Under the pieces are notes generated by a model that was not told the DNA's origin, did not search any database, and was given only the letters and a program-made list of their open reading frames with translations. A program made the translations under genes and the position numbers. Of a DNA stretch of 5,971 nt, positions 1 to 5,971 are shown piece by piece. The DNA comes from Caulobacteraceae bacterium (GTDB lineage: Bacteria > Pseudomonadota > Alphaproteobacteria > Caulobacterales > Caulobacteraceae), in contig CANKPO010000095.1 of the NCBI GenBank assembly GCA_947484535.1, positions 1-5,971 of the forward strand, given 5' to 3'. Each line of letters starts with the position of its first letter. Position 1 is the first letter of the stretch.

Positions 1-883
1 CGTGGGCGCAGGAAACGTCATCGGCATAGATCTCAAGCTCAGGCTTGGCGTCGATCTCCGCGCGCTCCGACAGGATCAGGGCATGGTGGCCCATGCGCGC
101 ATCGGTCTGATCGGCCCCGCGCGCGACGATGATCTTTCCTTGAAAGACGGCGCGAGAACTGTCGCGCACGGCACCCTTGGTCAGTTGGTTCGTGGTGCCG
201 CCCTCGCCCTTGTGGGTGACAACCGTGGTCTGATCGCTGTGGCGCGCGTCGCCAAGCAGATAGACGCCGTCGAGCCGCACCGATGCGCCCTGCCCCGGAT
301 GGTTCACATGGGTCTCAAACCGCTGGCGCTTGGCCCCGGTGGTCAGGACCGTTTGGTTGAACGTGGCATTGGCGGCCAGATCGACTGTCGCCGTGACAAC
401 GCTGATGGCCTCTGAGCTATCGTTCAGGATCACGATCCGTTCAAGACTCGCTCCCACCCCAAGATGGATGTTCAAATCAAAAACGTTGAGATATGCACCT
501 CCAAAACCTTCATGACTTTCTAGCAAGATAGCTCGGACACCGGGTTCGACTTGAATGTTCAAGGTCGACTGGTGTGACCCTGCATTTTTATCTGCAATGA
601 TCCGCAATTCAATAGTTGGCTTATTCTCTATTTGGAGGCGGGACCACGGAACCATTGACTCGGTAATAACTAATCTACTTGGACCTTCGCCATTAATAAT
701 TTTCAGTTGCTGAGACGAAGCGATATTGCCAAATGGGCCAGCAGCCAGCGGCGCCTCGCCCCTGGGCGACGCCTCCGGAATGGCCCGCAAAGCCGCGCGC
801 AGGTCCGTATAGCGCCAAGCCTCATCGCGGCGACTGGGCAGGGACGTGACATTCCCACTTTGAAGGGCGAGCGCTAGGCTCAT
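1..883 (-). CDS. sufD: SufD, Fe-S cluster assembly scaffold subunit (3' end outside window)
   Basis: SufD pairs with SufB in the SufBC2D complex, where Fe-S clusters are assembled in the cytoplasm. The reading frame starts at ATG 883-881 and stays open to base 1, giving 294 complete codons. Visible family features are an N-terminal segment with DEAWRYTDLRA (about residues 21-31), a beta-helix core containing VFQGKIIVARGADQTDARM, and KPELEIYADDVSCAH at the edge. Cys292 and His294 in that last motif match the E. coli SufD Cys358/His360 pair implicated in cluster building. Roughly 70-90 C-terminal residues are expected beyond the window. The start overlaps the sufC stop as ATGA, with only a weak upstream AGG, so translation is probably coupled to sufC. 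Codons about 50-140 are far more AT-rich than the rest of the gene (separate entry). There is no frameshift or internal stop, so it is read as functional. Confidence 0.95.
   Translation of the reverse strand, partial: MSLALALQSGNVTSLPSRRDEAWRYTDLRAALRAIPEASPRGEAPLAAGPFGNIASSQQLKIINGEGPSRLVITESMVPWSRLQIENKPTIELRIIADKNAGSHQSTLNIQVEPGVRAILLESHEGFGGAYLNVFDLNIHLGVGASLERIVILNDSSEAISVVTATVDLAANATFNQTVLTTGAKRQRFETHVNHPGQGASVRLDGVYLLGDARHSDQTTVVTHKGEGGTTNQLTKGAVRDSSRAVFQGKIIVARGADQTDARMGHHALILSERAEIDAKPELEIYADDVSCAH
465..738. other. AT-rich compositional patch inside sufD
   Basis: By hand count, bases 481-720 hold 105 G+C of 240 (about 44%). Sixty-base lines on either side (61-120, 241-300, 721-780, 781-840) hold 42-44 of 60 (70-73%). 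The patch covers about codons 50-140 of sufD and uses AT-ending codons otherwise rare here, such as TTA, AGA, ATA, ATT and AAT. The frame stays open and the protein still reads as SufD. Edges are approximate. The cause is inference: an imported recombinant segment, or local relaxation of codon bias. Confidence 0.75.
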
Positions 884-1629
884 GCTGCGACCTGCGAGAA
901 CCGGTCATAGCCGGTCTCTTCCAGTTCCAAGGCCAGCTCTGGACCACCAGATGCGACGATCTTACCCGCTGCCAGAACATGGACCCGGTCGGGTTTGATA
1001 TAGTCGAGCAGACGCTGATAGTGGGTAATGACCAGCATCCCCCGCTCAGGCGAACGCAGGTCATTGACCCCCTCTGACACGATCCTCAAGGCGTCGATAT
1101 CAAGCCCGGAATCGGTTTCATCCAAGATCAGAAATTTCGGCGAAAGCATCGCCATTTGAAAGATTTCCATTCGCTTCTTCTCACCACCTGAGAAGCCGAC
1201 ATTGAGCGGCCGCTTGAGCATGTCGAAGTCGATCTTCAGGCTGGCCGCCTTTTCACGGGCCAGCTTTAGAAAGGCCGGGGCACCGATTTCGTCTTCACCG
1301 CGCGCCTTGCGCTGGGCGTTCAGGGCGGTGCGAATGAAGGTTAGGCTCGGCACGCCGGGGATCTCCAGCGGATACTGGAACGACAGAAACAGACCCTTGG
1401 CCGCCCGCTCATTGGCCTCCAGCGCGAACAGGTCCTCGCCGTTTAGGCTGGCGGCCCCTTGCGTGACCTCATAGCCCTCACGCCCCGCCAGCGTATAGGA
1501 CAGGGTCGATTTTCCAGCGCCATTCGGGCCCATGATCGCATGGACCTCGCCCGCGGGGACCTCCAAGGACAGACCCTTGAGGATCGGCTTGCCACCGACT
1601 TCGACATGCAGGTTGGTAACTGACAACAT
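880..1629 (-). CDS. sufC: SufC, Fe-S assembly ABC-type ATPase
   Basis: SufC is the cytoplasmic ABC ATPase of the SufBC2D complex; its ATP-driven dimerisation remodels the SufB-SufD interface during cluster assembly. The 249-residue product has a full nucleotide-binding domain: Walker A GPNGAGKST (34-42), Q-loop Gln85, signature FSGGEKKR (146-153), Walker B FLILDE ending at Glu171, D-loop SGLD (174-177) and switch His203. Length is normal for the family. ATG 1629-1627 is chosen because the product then begins MLSVTNLHVE, as expected, and AGAGAAG lies 5 nt upstream. A TTG five codons further up (1644) would overlap the preceding stop and lacks this support. The start lies 11 nt after the DUF559 gene stop, and the end overlaps the sufD start by ATGA. 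Confidence 0.97.
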   Translation of the reverse strand: MLSVTNLHVEVGGKPILKGLSLEVPAGEVHAIMGPNGAGKSTLSYTLAGREGYEVTQGAASLNGEDLFALEANERAAKGLFLSFQYPLEIPGVPSLTFIRTALNAQRKARGEDEIGAPAFLKLAREKAASLKIDFDMLKRPLNVGFSGGEKKRMEIFQMAMLSPKFLILDETDSGLDIDALRIVSEGVNDLRSPERGMLVITHYQRLLDYIKPDRVHVLAAGKIVASGGPELALELEETGYDRFSQVAA

Positions 1630-1634
1630 AAGAA

Positions 1635-1641
1635 CTTCTCT
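1635..1641 (-). promoter_or_regulatory. Ribosome binding site of sufC
   Basis: On the minus strand AGAGAAG lies 5 nt before ATG 1629 and overlaps the first base or so of the DUF559 gene stop codon region. It decides the sufC start in favour of ATG 1629 over TTG 1644. It also means sufC can be initiated independently of the upstream nuclease-like gene. Confidence 0.65.
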
Positions 1642-2171
1642 CAAACGCCCATCTGCGCGGTGCAGAATGGGTTAGGATTAGGGGTCGGCGGGAGGGCGCA
1701 GATCTGGTCGTTGACGGTATAGAGGTCGTCGCGAACGGTCTTTTCGGGGAAACGGACGAGGCTATAGCCCGCTTCGTTGAGCCAAGCCGTGCGAACTGCG
1801 TCGCGCTCGATCGTCTCAGGCAGGGAGTGATAATAGCCATCGACTTCAATGATCAAGCGAGAGCGATGGTGAGCAAAATCAGCAACATAGGAACCGATAG
1901 GAACCTGCCGACGCCAATTGTCCTTTAACTCGCGCAAAGCCGCCCACAGAGCCTTCTCCGCTAGGGTCTGCTCCCGACGCAAACGCCGAGCCCGCGCTAT
2001 AGAAGCCCCCTTCCCCCCTCGAGGGGGAAGGGCCGGGGATGGGGGGGCTACGGTCGGTGCAGACTTAGAAACGGAAGTAGCAACGACCGGGGATAAACCC
2101 GAACCGCCTTCACCCCCATCCCCGACCCTTCCCCCCTCAAGGGGGAAGGGAGATGTTTGGTTTGGGCTCAT
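1641..2171 (-). CDS. DUF559 / Vsr-like endonuclease-domain protein inside the suf operon
   Basis: The 176-residue product carries a DUF559 domain at about residues 59-160, a family placed in the PD-(D/E)XK restriction-endonuclease-like fold related to the Vsr mismatch endonuclease. Visible family marks are [21 protein letters not shown] (split here as [10 protein letters not shown] 60-69 and [11 protein letters not shown] 70-80), [13 protein letters not shown] (88-99), [10 protein letters not shown] (106-115) and a C-terminal AGYSLVRFP (134-142). Candidate active-site residues are Asp98, Glu109, Asp111 and His115. Many relatives have EVDG-Q-H where this has EVDGYYH. Residues about 7-57 are low-complexity Pro/Gly-rich and are translated from an inverted repeat. 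The ATG overlaps the sufB stop as ATGA, with AGAAGG 9 nt upstream. There is no established role in Fe-S assembly. Its target and activity are unknown; it may be a domesticated mobile-type nuclease. Confidence 0.85.
   Translation of the reverse strand: MSPNQTSPFPLEGGRVGDGGEGGSGLSPVVATSVSKSAPTVAPPSPALPPRGGKGASIARARRLRREQTLAEKALWAALRELKDNWRRQVPIGSYVADFAHHRSRLIIEVDGYYHSLPETIERDAVRTAWLNEAGYSLVRFPEKTVRDDLYTVNDQICALPPTPNPNPFCTAQMGV
2008..2032 (-). promoter_or_regulatory. Second RNA hairpin inside the DUF559 message
   Basis: The other copy of the 25-nt palindrome has a symmetric CTCGAG centre and one extra C that would bulge. It can form its own stem in the transcript or pair with the first copy over 38 nt. 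It is read through as codons for a [18 protein letters not shown] stretch at residues 43-56 of the DUF559 protein. Confidence 0.4.
2126..2150 (-). promoter_or_regulatory. Strong RNA hairpin just downstream of sufB
   Basis: In the operon transcript this palindrome begins about 18 nt after the sufB stop. It can fold into a stem of roughly 10 pairs, CCCUUCCCCC against GGGGGAAGGG, with a small loop. No U-tract follows, so it does not look like an intrinsic terminator. A role in transcript stability or in adjusting sufB against sufCD output is inference. Confidence 0.45.
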
Positions 2172-3634
2172 CCGACGGAGCCTTCTAGCGAGATGGCCAC
2201 TAGCTTTTGCGCTTCAACGGCAAATTCCATCGGCAATTCTTGCAGGACTTCACGGACAAAGCCGTTGACCAGCAACTGCACCGCCTCTTCACGCGAGAGC
2301 CCGCGCTGCATGACATAGAACAGTTGGTCGTCAGAAAGCCGTGTCGTCGTGGCCTCATGCTCGAACTTGGCCGACGCATTGCGCGCCTCGACATAGGGCA
2401 CCGTATGGGCCGCGCAGGTGTTGCCGATCAGCAAACTGTCGCATTGGGTAAAGTTCCGCGCGCCTGTCGCCTTAGCATGGGCAGAGACCAAACCGCGATA
2501 GGTGTTCGACGAATTTCCCGCAGAAATGCCTTTAGAAATAATGCGTGAACGCGTGTTCTTGCCAAGATGGATCATCTTGGTCCCGGTATCGGCCTGCTGG
2601 CGACCATTAGTGATAGCGATCGAATAGAACTCACCGACGCTCTCATCACCGCGCAGGATGCAGGAGGGGTACTTCCACGTCACGGCAGAGCCGGTCTCGA
2701 CCTGGGTCCACGACACTTTCGACCGCACACCGCGGCAATCGGCGCGCTTGGTCACGAAATTATAGATGCCGCCCTTGCCGTCCGCATCACCCGGATACCA
2801 GTTTTGGACGGTGGAATATTTGATCTCAGCATCATCGAGCGCCACCAACTCGACCACAGCGGCGTGGAGTTGGTTCTCGTCGCGCTGAGGGGCCGTGCAG
2901 CCCTCCAGATAGGAGACGTAAGACCCCTTATCGGCGATGATCAGGGTCCGCTCAAACTGGCCAGTTTCTTGGGCATTGATACGAAAATAGGTCGATAGCT
3001 CCATCGGACAGCGCACGCCCGGCGGGATATAGACGAAGGATCCGTCCGAAAAGACCGCGCAGTTCAGGCAGGCGAAATAGTTGTCCGTAGTCGGAACAAC
3101 CGAGCCCAGATAGCGCTTGACCAACTCAGGGTGCTCGCGCACCGCCTCACTGAACGAACAGAAGATCACGCCGACCTGCGCCAATTCCTTCTTGAAGGTG
3201 GTGACGACCGAAACACTGTCGAACACCGCATCCACCGCATAGCGCGGCGCGCCCTGGACTCCGGCAAGCACCTCTTGCTCGCGAAGGGGAATGCCCAGCT
3301 TGGCATAGGTCTTCAGCAGTTCTGGATCGACCTCGTCCAGGCTCATGGGGCCGACCTTTTGGCTCGGCGCGGCATAGTAATAGAGGTTTTGATAGTCAAC
3401 CTTGACGTACTCGACCTTGGCCCAATCCGGCTCTTCCATCTGCAGCCAGCGGGCATAGGCTTCCAGCCGCCATTGCAGCATCCATTCGGGCTCTTCTTTC
3501 TTGGCCGAAATGAACCGCACAATATCTTCGCTCAGGCCACGCGGGGCGAAATCTTGAGCAATATCCGTGACAAATCCATGCTCGTACGTCTCGAGTTGCT
3601 CAACCTGATCGATGGTCTTTTTGACCGCAGCCAT
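2168..3634 (-). CDS. sufB: SufB, Fe-S cluster assembly scaffold subunit
   Basis: SufB is the core scaffold of SufBC2D, receiving sulfur and building the nascent cluster at its interface with SufD. The 488-residue product is full length and ends in the family-typical [10 protein letters not shown]...SLEGSVG. The key region is QCDSLLIG followed by FEHEAT. Cys398, His426 and Glu427 correspond by spacing to E. coli SufB Cys405, His433 and Glu434, so the catalytic set is intact. Other family stretches include [20 protein letters not shown] (201-220) and NTYRGLVS (377-384). ATG 3634 is supported by AGGAG at 3649-3645, 10 nt upstream. The gene lies 20 nt after the desulfurase stop. Its TGA overlaps the ATG of the inserted DUF559 gene, so sufB is separated from its usual partner sufC by about 540 nt. 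Confidence 0.98.
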   Translation of the reverse strand: MAAVKKTIDQVEQLETYEHGFVTDIAQDFAPRGLSEDIVRFISAKKEEPEWMLQWRLEAYARWLQMEEPDWAKVEYVKVDYQNLYYYAAPSQKVGPMSLDEVDPELLKTYAKLGIPLREQEVLAGVQGAPRYAVDAVFDSVSVVTTFKKELAQVGVIFCSFSEAVREHPELVKRYLGSVVPTTDNYFACLNCAVFSDGSFVYIPPGVRCPMELSTYFRINAQETGQFERTLIIADKGSYVSYLEGCTAPQRDENQLHAAVVELVALDDAEIKYSTVQNWYPGDADGKGGIYNFVTKRADCRGVRSKVSWTQVETGSAVTWKYPSCILRGDESVGEFYSIAITNGRQQADTGTKMIHLGKNTRSRIISKGISAGNSSNTYRGLVSAHAKATGARNFTQCDSLLIGNTCAAHTVPYVEARNASAKFEHEATTTRLSDDQLFYVMQRGLSREEAVQLLVNGFVREVLQELPMEFAVEAQKLVAISLEGSVG

Positions 3635-3654
3635 AGTCTTTACGCTCCTGTCCC

Positions 3655-4806
3655 TTAAGCCGCCGAGGCGGGTCTGCGGGACTGATGGCGCCGGTTGGCC
3701 TCAAGCCAAGCCTGCGCAAATCTTGTCCAATCCAACTGTGTCGTATCCCAGCCGCCGCTGACCCGAAGGGCCGATCCGGCGAGGGGTTCTAGGCCCATAG
3801 CGGTCAAGACCGGACTTGGCCGCACCTTGCCCGACGAACAGGCCGCCCCGGTGGAGACCATGATCCCCGCCAGATCCAGCGCCATCACCTGGAGGTCCGC
3901 GCTAAAGCCTGCCTTGGCCAAGCAAAGCGTGTTGGGCAGGCGCGCCGCGCCCTCGCCAACAACCAGAATTCCCGCTTCAGACTTCAAATAAGCCGCAGCC
4001 TCATCACGCCAAGCCGCCTGCATCTTGCTCTGGGCCATATCCGTCATGGCCGCTTCAGCAGCCGCCCCGAAGCCTGCAATGCCTGGCAGGTTTTCGGTGC
4101 CAGCACGGCGACCGCGCTCCTGCCCGCCGCCATGCAAGCGTCGCGACAGCACTGCGCGAGGGCCAAAGGTCAGGACACCCGTACCCTGAGGGCCGCCAAG
4201 CTTATGGGCTGACAAGGCCAATGTATCCGCACCGCAGCCGCGTCCATCGACAATGATCTTGCCCGCCGCCTGCACCGCATCGACATGGAGCCATCCTTCA
4301 TAGGTCCGCAAAAGATCAGCCGCCTCACACGTCGGCTGGATCACGCCGGTTTCATTATTGGCCAGCATCAGGGCCGCAAACGGGCGGCCATCGGCGCTGT
4401 CCCAACGGGCTAGCCGCTCACTGAGCCAGGCCAGATCGGCAACGCCATGGCCATCGACGGGCCAGGTCTCGACCGATACGCCACTGGCCAGCGCCGTTTC
4501 CAGCACGCAATCATGTTCTGTGGCGCCAATGATCAGTCGCCGACTTCCCGCCGCCACAGCGCTTTCAATGGCGAGGGCATTGGCCTCTGTACCGCCACTG
4601 GTAAAGATGATGGTCTGGGCAGGCACCATGATCAGGGCCGCCACCGCCTCACGCGCCGCCTCGATCACGGCCCGAGCCGCCCTGCCACCGGCATGGATCG
4701 AGGACGGATTACCCACCAGATCAAGCACCGCCATCATGGCAGCCTTCACCTGCGGCCGAACCGGGGCCGTGGCGTTATAATCCAGATATGTGCTCGAACC
4801 GGTCAA
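3655..4806 (-). CDS. Cysteine desulfurase, IscS/NifS type
   Basis: This PLP enzyme converts cysteine to alanine and passes the sulfur, as a persulfide, to Fe-S assembly. The 383-residue product is a class V aminotransferase fold with all expected residues: TSGGTEAN (69-76) for phosphate binding, His98 stacking on PLP, NNETG (150-154), Asp176 and Gln179 in HVDAVQ, Schiff-base Lys202 in [12 protein letters not shown], and the persulfide Cys323 in STGAACSSG. It belongs to the IscS/NifS group, not the SufS group; a SufS may lie beyond sufD, which is not visible here. No ATG or GTG is available near the N-terminus. The apparent start is TTG 4806, 6 nt after the iscR TGA and in the same frame, without a clear ribosome binding site at normal spacing. 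Translation is therefore probably coupled to iscR. Confidence 0.95.
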   Translation of the reverse strand: MTGSSTYLDYNATAPVRPQVKAAMMAVLDLVGNPSSIHAGGRAARAVIEAAREAVAALIMVPAQTIIFTSGGTEANALAIESAVAAGSRRLIIGATEHDCVLETALASGVSVETWPVDGHGVADLAWLSERLARWDSADGRPFAALMLANNETGVIQPTCEAADLLRTYEGWLHVDAVQAAGKIIVDGRGCGADTLALSAHKLGGPQGTGVLTFGPRAVLSRRLHGGGQERGRRAGTENLPGIAGFGAAAEAAMTDMAQSKMQAAWRDEAAAYLKSEAGILVVGEGAARLPNTLCLAKAGFSADLQVMALDLAGIMVSTGAACSSGKVRPSPVLTAMGLEPLAGSALRVSGGWDTTQLDWTRFAQAWLEANRRHQSRRPASAA

Positions 4807-4812
4807 GACTAA

Positions 4813-5253
4813 TCAGGCCGCCTGCGCCGAGTCCTGGCTGAGCTTGCCGGAAATGACGTCATCAAGGGTCACGCTGGCCAGATAGGAATGGATGTGACGG
4901 CCCATCTCGTCCCAAAGGGCATGGGTCACACAGCGCTCCCCGCCCATCATACAGCCCTTGGGAGAGCCTTGACCTGCGCAACGGGTCGCCCTGATCGGCT
5001 CATCGACGGCCAAGACAATCTCCGCCACCGAGGTCTCGTTAGCGTGACGCGCCAAGCGATAGCCGCCGCCGGGCCCGCGCACACTCTTGACCAGACCGCC
5101 GCGCCGAAGCCGGGCGAACAGCTGTTCCAGATAGGACAATGAAATTTCCTGACGCGAGGCGATATCGGCCAGCGAAACGGCCTTGGCTCCGCTCTGCTTG
5201 GCCAGATCGGTCATGGCCATGACGGCATAACGACCTTTAGTGCTCAATCGCAT
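4813..5253 (-). CDS. iscR: IscR, Rrf2-family Fe-S-sensing transcription regulator
   Basis: IscR binds an Fe-S cluster and represses Fe-S biogenesis genes when clusters are sufficient; here it would autoregulate the suf operon it heads. The 146-residue product begins MRLSTKGRYAVMAM as in the family. It has the winged helix-turn-helix at about 26-50 (SLADIASRQEISLSYLEQLF) followed by the wing VRGPGGGYRLAR (58-69). Cluster ligands Cys92, Cys101, Cys108 and nearby His111 are present. The spacing C-X8-C-X6-C is wider than the E. coli C-X5-C-X5-C; I recall the wider form in other alphaproteobacterial IscR proteins. ATG 5253 is supported by GGGAG six nt upstream. It is the first gene of the minus-strand operon. 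Confidence 0.96.
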   Translation of the reverse strand: MRLSTKGRYAVMAMTDLAKQSGAKAVSLADIASRQEISLSYLEQLFARLRRGGLVKSVRGPGGGYRLARHANETSVAEIVLAVDEPIRATRCAGQGSPKGCMMGGERCVTHALWDEMGRHIHSYLASVTLDDVISGKLSQDSAQAA

Positions 5254-5346
5254 GGTTTACTCCCGCAGAAATCGCGCGCAACAGCCGCCCTCTGTGTTAC
5301 AAACCGCGACCTTGCGGGTGCGGCCCAGACATCCGTATATAGATTG

Positions 5347-5375
5347 GAAATAGGAAGACCAAGCGCAGCGGTCAA
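5347..5375 (-). promoter_or_regulatory. Candidate promoter of the iscR-suf operon
   Basis: On the minus strand TTGACC (5375-5370) and TATTTC (5352-5347) are separated by 17 nt, a good sigma-70-type match. Transcription would start near 5340 and give a leader of about 87 nt before iscR. A TATATA at 5341-5336 is an alternative -10. The -35 half lies in a GACC-N9-GGTC dyad (5357-5373) that could be a regulator site. That it is the IscR operator is inference. Confidence 0.5.
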
Positions 5376-5392
5376 GTATTCTCCGCTGATTT

Positions 5393-5407
5393 GGCGCAGA
5401 TTGCGCC
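5393..5407. promoter_or_regulatory. Candidate operator: perfect dyad between iscR and the hydrolase
   Basis: GGCGCA and TGCGCC form perfect 6-bp inverted arms around a 3-bp centre (GAT). The site lies 17 nt upstream of the iscR -35 box and 33 nt before the hydrolase start, so a bound protein could affect both. The regulator is not identifiable from this sequence, and the dyad is short enough to arise by chance in GC-rich DNA. Confidence 0.3.
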
Positions 5408-5440
5408 GCCTTGGTCCGCCACAGTTAAGTTGGAGAGACG

Positions 5441-5971
5441 ATGCCTGAAGTGGTTCTGACCGGAGCAGCCGGACGAATCGAAGGACGATATGCACCGGGC
5501 AAGCGCGAAAACGCCCCGATTGCTCTGATCCTCAGCCCTCACCCCAAGGCCCAGGGCCATATGAACAACCCTGTGGCGGTGCAGCTGTACCACCTGTTCA
5601 TGAAGCGCGGCTTCGCGGTCCTGCGGTTCAACTTCCGCGGCGTCGGTCGCAGCCAAGGTGAATTTGACAGCGGCATTGGCGAGTTGGCTGATGCGGCTAC
5701 CGCTTTGGACTGGTTGCAGACCACGAACCCCACCGCCTCACAGTGCTGGGTTGCGGGCTATAGCTTTGGCGCCTGGATCGGGATGCAGCTTCTGATGCGC
5801 CGTCCAGAGACCGATGGCTTTATCTCAGTGTCACCGCCGACAAATATGTATGATTTCAGCTTCCTCGCCCCCTGCCCCGCCTCGGGTCTGATCCTGCACG
5901 GCTCAGCCGATACGATCGTTCCACCGCTGGAAGTCGAGCGGGTCGTGTCCAAGCTGCGCACGCAAAAGGGC
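5441..5971 (+). CDS. Alpha/beta hydrolase, COG2945 type (3' end outside window)
   Basis: The frame opens at ATG 5441, with GGAGAG at 5432-5437 just upstream, and runs 177 codons to the window edge. The fold is an alpha/beta hydrolase: an early SPHPKAQGHMNNPV loop (32-45) likely forms the oxyanion region, FNFRGVGRSQG is at 63-73, the nucleophile elbow GYSFG has Ser108, and HGSADTIVPP (153-162) carries the probable catalytic Asp157. The catalytic His should lie in the missing C-terminal portion. Relatives are about 210-220 residues, so roughly 40 are missing. No signal peptide or membrane segment is seen, so it should be cytoplasmic. The substrate is unknown. It diverges from iscR, a neighbourhood I recall from other alphaproteobacteria, but a link to Fe-S metabolism is not shown. 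Confidence 0.9.
   Translation, partial: MPEVVLTGAAGRIEGRYAPGKRENAPIALILSPHPKAQGHMNNPVAVQLYHLFMKRGFAVLRFNFRGVGRSQGEFDSGIGELADAATALDWLQTTNPTASQCWVAGYSFGAWIGMQLLMRRPETDGFISVSPPTNMYDFSFLAPCPASGLILHGSADTIVPPLEVERVVSKLRTQKG

Larger units (their letters stand above)
2008..2150. repeat. Imperfect inverted repeat made of two GC-rich palindromes
   Basis: Arms 2008-2045 and 2113-2150 are each 38 nt and are inverted relative to each other, matching at 33 of 38 positions without gaps. The spacer is 67 nt (2046-2112). Each arm has an outer 25-nt near-palindrome (2008-2032 and 2126-2150) that differs between arms by one base in its centre (CTCGAG versus CTCAAG). Each arm also has an inner G-rich tail, CCGGGGATGGGGG at 2033-2045 and its inverted counterpart at 2113-2125. 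No convincing target-site duplication is visible: flanks AGAAG and AGATG are only loosely alike. The element lies wholly within the 5' third of the DUF559 gene. The structure resembles a small dispersed REP/MITE-type repeat; copy number elsewhere cannot be judged from this window. Confidence 0.85.

Noticed and set aside
2..415. Plus-strand open frame of 137 codons
   Set aside because: It is antisense to sufD, begins with GTG without a ribosome site, and resembles no family; it is a shadow of GC-rich coding sequence.
1..883. sufD as a pseudogene because of its AT-rich patch and missing end
   Set aside because: The frame is open through all 294 visible codons with key residues intact, and the 3' end is simply outside the window.
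822..1064. Minus-strand 80-codon frame across the sufC-sufD junction
   Set aside because: It is out of frame with two strongly supported genes that have a typical ATGA overlap there.
1630..1644. TTG start for SufC giving 254 residues
   Set aside because: ATG 1629 has a well-placed AGAGAAG and gives the usual SufC N-terminus.
2008..2150. CRISPR array or rho-independent terminator
   Set aside because: There are only two repeat copies, inverted and palindromic, so it is not a CRISPR array. No U-tract follows either hairpin, and downstream sufC and sufD need the transcript.
2567..3658. Plus-strand frames of 143 and 175 codons opposite sufB
   Set aside because: They are antisense to a fully conserved sufB and carry no recognisable domain.
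4358..4812. Plus-strand frames opposite the desulfurase
   Set aside because: They overlap each other and an intact PLP enzyme; composition is what antisense GC-rich codons give.

Overview
The window reads as chromosome from a GC-rich alphaproteobacterium. Two things point there. The gene order is iscR, an IscS/NifS-type cysteine desulfurase, sufB, sufC, sufD, with a small alpha/beta hydrolase diverging from iscR. The IscR cysteine cluster is also widely spaced, as in alphaproteobacteria. A Caulobacterales-like host is my best guess from the feel of SufD and IscR, but this is inference from memory and was not checked by a search.

Layout: almost everything is one minus-strand operon, read from right to left. 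It starts at a promoter near 5347-5375 and runs iscR (5253-4813), cysteine desulfurase (4806-3655), sufB (3634-2168), a DUF559/Vsr-like endonuclease-domain gene (2171-1641), sufC (1629-880) and sufD (883 to beyond base 1). The genes are packed tightly. There is an ATGA overlap between sufB and the DUF559 gene and another between sufC and sufD. Only 6 nt separate the iscR stop from the apparent TTG start of the desulfurase. On the right, a 187-nt divergent intergenic region separates iscR from a plus-strand COG2945-type alpha/beta hydrolase (5441 to beyond 5971). Both sufD and the hydrolase are cut by the window edges and are not broken genes.

How the genes work together: the desulfurase takes sulfur from cysteine. 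SufB, SufC and SufD form the SufBC2D scaffold/ATPase on which Fe-S clusters are built. IscR is the Fe-S-sensing repressor expected to control the operon. The residues expected for each activity are visible, including SufB Cys398/Glu427, the SufD Cys292/His294 pair at the very edge, and the SufC Walker and signature motifs.

The unusual part is the centre. Between sufB and sufC sits a DUF559 gene whose 5' part is a 143-bp imperfect inverted repeat (2008-2150). The repeat is built from two nearly identical 25-bp GC-rich palindromes with inward-facing G-rich tails. It is translated in frame as a low-complexity N-terminal tail. It looks like a palindrome-plus-nuclease cassette that has settled inside an essential operon without breaking it. 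A second oddity is a stretch of about 240-270 bp in sufD (about 465-738) with GC near 44%, in a gene that is otherwise about 70% GC.
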